64,000 nt of DNA from Sedimenticola hydrogenitrophicus (lineage in GTDB: Bacteria; Pseudomonadota; Gammaproteobacteria; Chromatiales; Chromatiaceae): assembly GCF_029017505.1 (NCBI RefSeq), contig NZ_JAQGEI010000029.1, positions 1-64,000 of the forward strand, read 5' to 3'. The position numbers and the translations under genes were made by a program. A model generated the notes under the pieces. It made no database searches, was not told the origin of the DNA, and saw only the letters and a program-made list of their open reading frames with translations. Shown piece by piece: positions 63,653 through 64,000 of the stretch (positions within the stretch are counted from its first letter, which is position 1; the number at the start of each line of letters is the position of its first letter).

Positions 63653-64000
63653 ATGCAGCCGATCAAGCAGTTAACCCGCGCCTTGGCCGAGCTGGCTAGT
63701 GCCGAGCACTACCTGTTTAGTCTGGCGGACTTGCGCGCTTTGTTGCCAGCCCTGTCCGATGCGGCATTCAAGACGCTGCTCAGCCGGGCTGTTAGTGAGG
63801 GGCATCTCGCGCGGGTTTGTCGTGGGCTGTATCTGTATGAGCGGGTGGACTATCCCCGCGGCCAGCTACTGTTTCATGCGGCTGCGCGCTTGCGGGCGGA
63901 TACCTTCAATTACATCAGTCTGGAAACGGCGCTCAGCGATGCCGGGGTGATTTCGCAGATTCCGATCAATTGGATCACCCTGATGTCGGCGGGTCGCAGC
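63653..64000 (+). CDS. AbiEi-like type IV antitoxin (3'-truncated by window edge)
   Basis: Open from ATG at 63653 to the window end, 116 residues visible. An N-terminal winged helix ('LTRALAELASAEHYLFSLAD', 'AAFKTLLSRAVSEGHLARVC') is followed by 'RGLYLYERVDYPRGQLLFHA' and 'DTFNYISLETALSDAGVISQ', which match the AbiEi antitoxin family. In that system AbiEi represses the operon and AbiEii is a nucleotidyltransferase toxin acting on tRNA in phage defence. The toxin gene would be expected just beyond the window. Confidence 0.78.
   Translation, partial: MQPIKQLTRALAELASAEHYLFSLADLRALLPALSDAAFKTLLSRAVSEGHLARVCRGLYLYERVDYPRGQLLFHAAARLRADTFNYISLETALSDAGVISQIPINWITLMSAGRS

Overview
The window reads as a chromosome segment of a gammaproteobacterium, probably a Chromatiales-like or other sulfur-oxidiser-type lineage. 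The lineage is an inference from gene order: rhlB divergent from trxA-rho, nudE divergent from yrfG, glnE-ilvE leading into lipopolysaccharide core genes, and an msbA / lpxL / hldE / gmhA region. No 16S rRNA or tRNA gene was seen, so taxonomy stays open.

Layout. 0-1.3 kb: a cassette-like start with a cut GNAT acetyltransferase, a decayed cassette gene, an integron attC-like site and a VapBC-type toxin-antitoxin pair. 1.7-3.7 kb: a B12-riboswitch-controlled RiPP-like locus on the minus strand, with a small precursor peptide (CbpA type) whose core is tandemly duplicated, followed by its radical SAM/SPASM enzyme (CbpB type). 3.8-4.9 kb: dead gene pieces (NiFe-hydrogenase large subunit, PAS and EAL fragments). 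4.9-24 kb: mostly housekeeping genes (HNH protein, GGDEF cyclase, nudE/yrfG, rhlB, trxA, rho, an HldE paralogue with GT9 and nucleotidyltransferase, groESL with CIRCE, glnE, ilvE), separated by several families of short palindromic repeats.

24-36 kb: lipopolysaccharide core and lipid A genes: heptosyl- and glycosyltransferases, an O-antigen ligase, gmhA, a canonical hldE with two redox enzymes, an LpxL-type acyltransferase and msbA. 36.4-37.8 kb: a HEPN/MNT pair and an RfaH-type antiterminator. About 470 bp before the large plus-strand glycan operon lies an exact ops element, the recruitment site of RfaH.

38.9-63.1 kb: a long, mostly translationally coupled O-antigen or surface-glycan operon. 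It holds rmlBDAC (dTDP-rhamnose), a Wzm/Wzt-like ABC exporter, a GtrA/GtrB/membrane-glycosyltransferase side-branch module, a 3-amino-3,6-dideoxyhexose pathway (FdtA/FdtB plus a left-handed beta-helix acyltransferase), and from 52.3 to 59.1 kb a set matching the Campylobacter phosphoramidate pathway: CDP-amidate kinase, L-glutamine kinase, gamma-glutamyl-CDP-amidate hydrolase and phosphoglutamine cytidylyltransferase. A CDP-glycerol-transferase-like protein, a formyltransferase and an unknown protein are embedded among them. This is the most exciting part: it predicts a P-N bonded (phosphoramidate) glycan decoration in a gammaproteobacterium, perhaps with a formyl group and without the Campylobacter methyltransferases. 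The operon ends with glycosyltransferases, an SDR epimerase and a PglC/WbpL-type initiating sugar transferase. By eye the DNA from about 42 to 58 kb is more AT-rich than the flanks, as expected for a transferred glycan cluster.

63.1-64 kb: a decayed REP-associated tyrosine transposase and the start of an AbiEi-like antitoxin cut by the window edge. All family assignments are from motif recognition by eye; no database search was possible.
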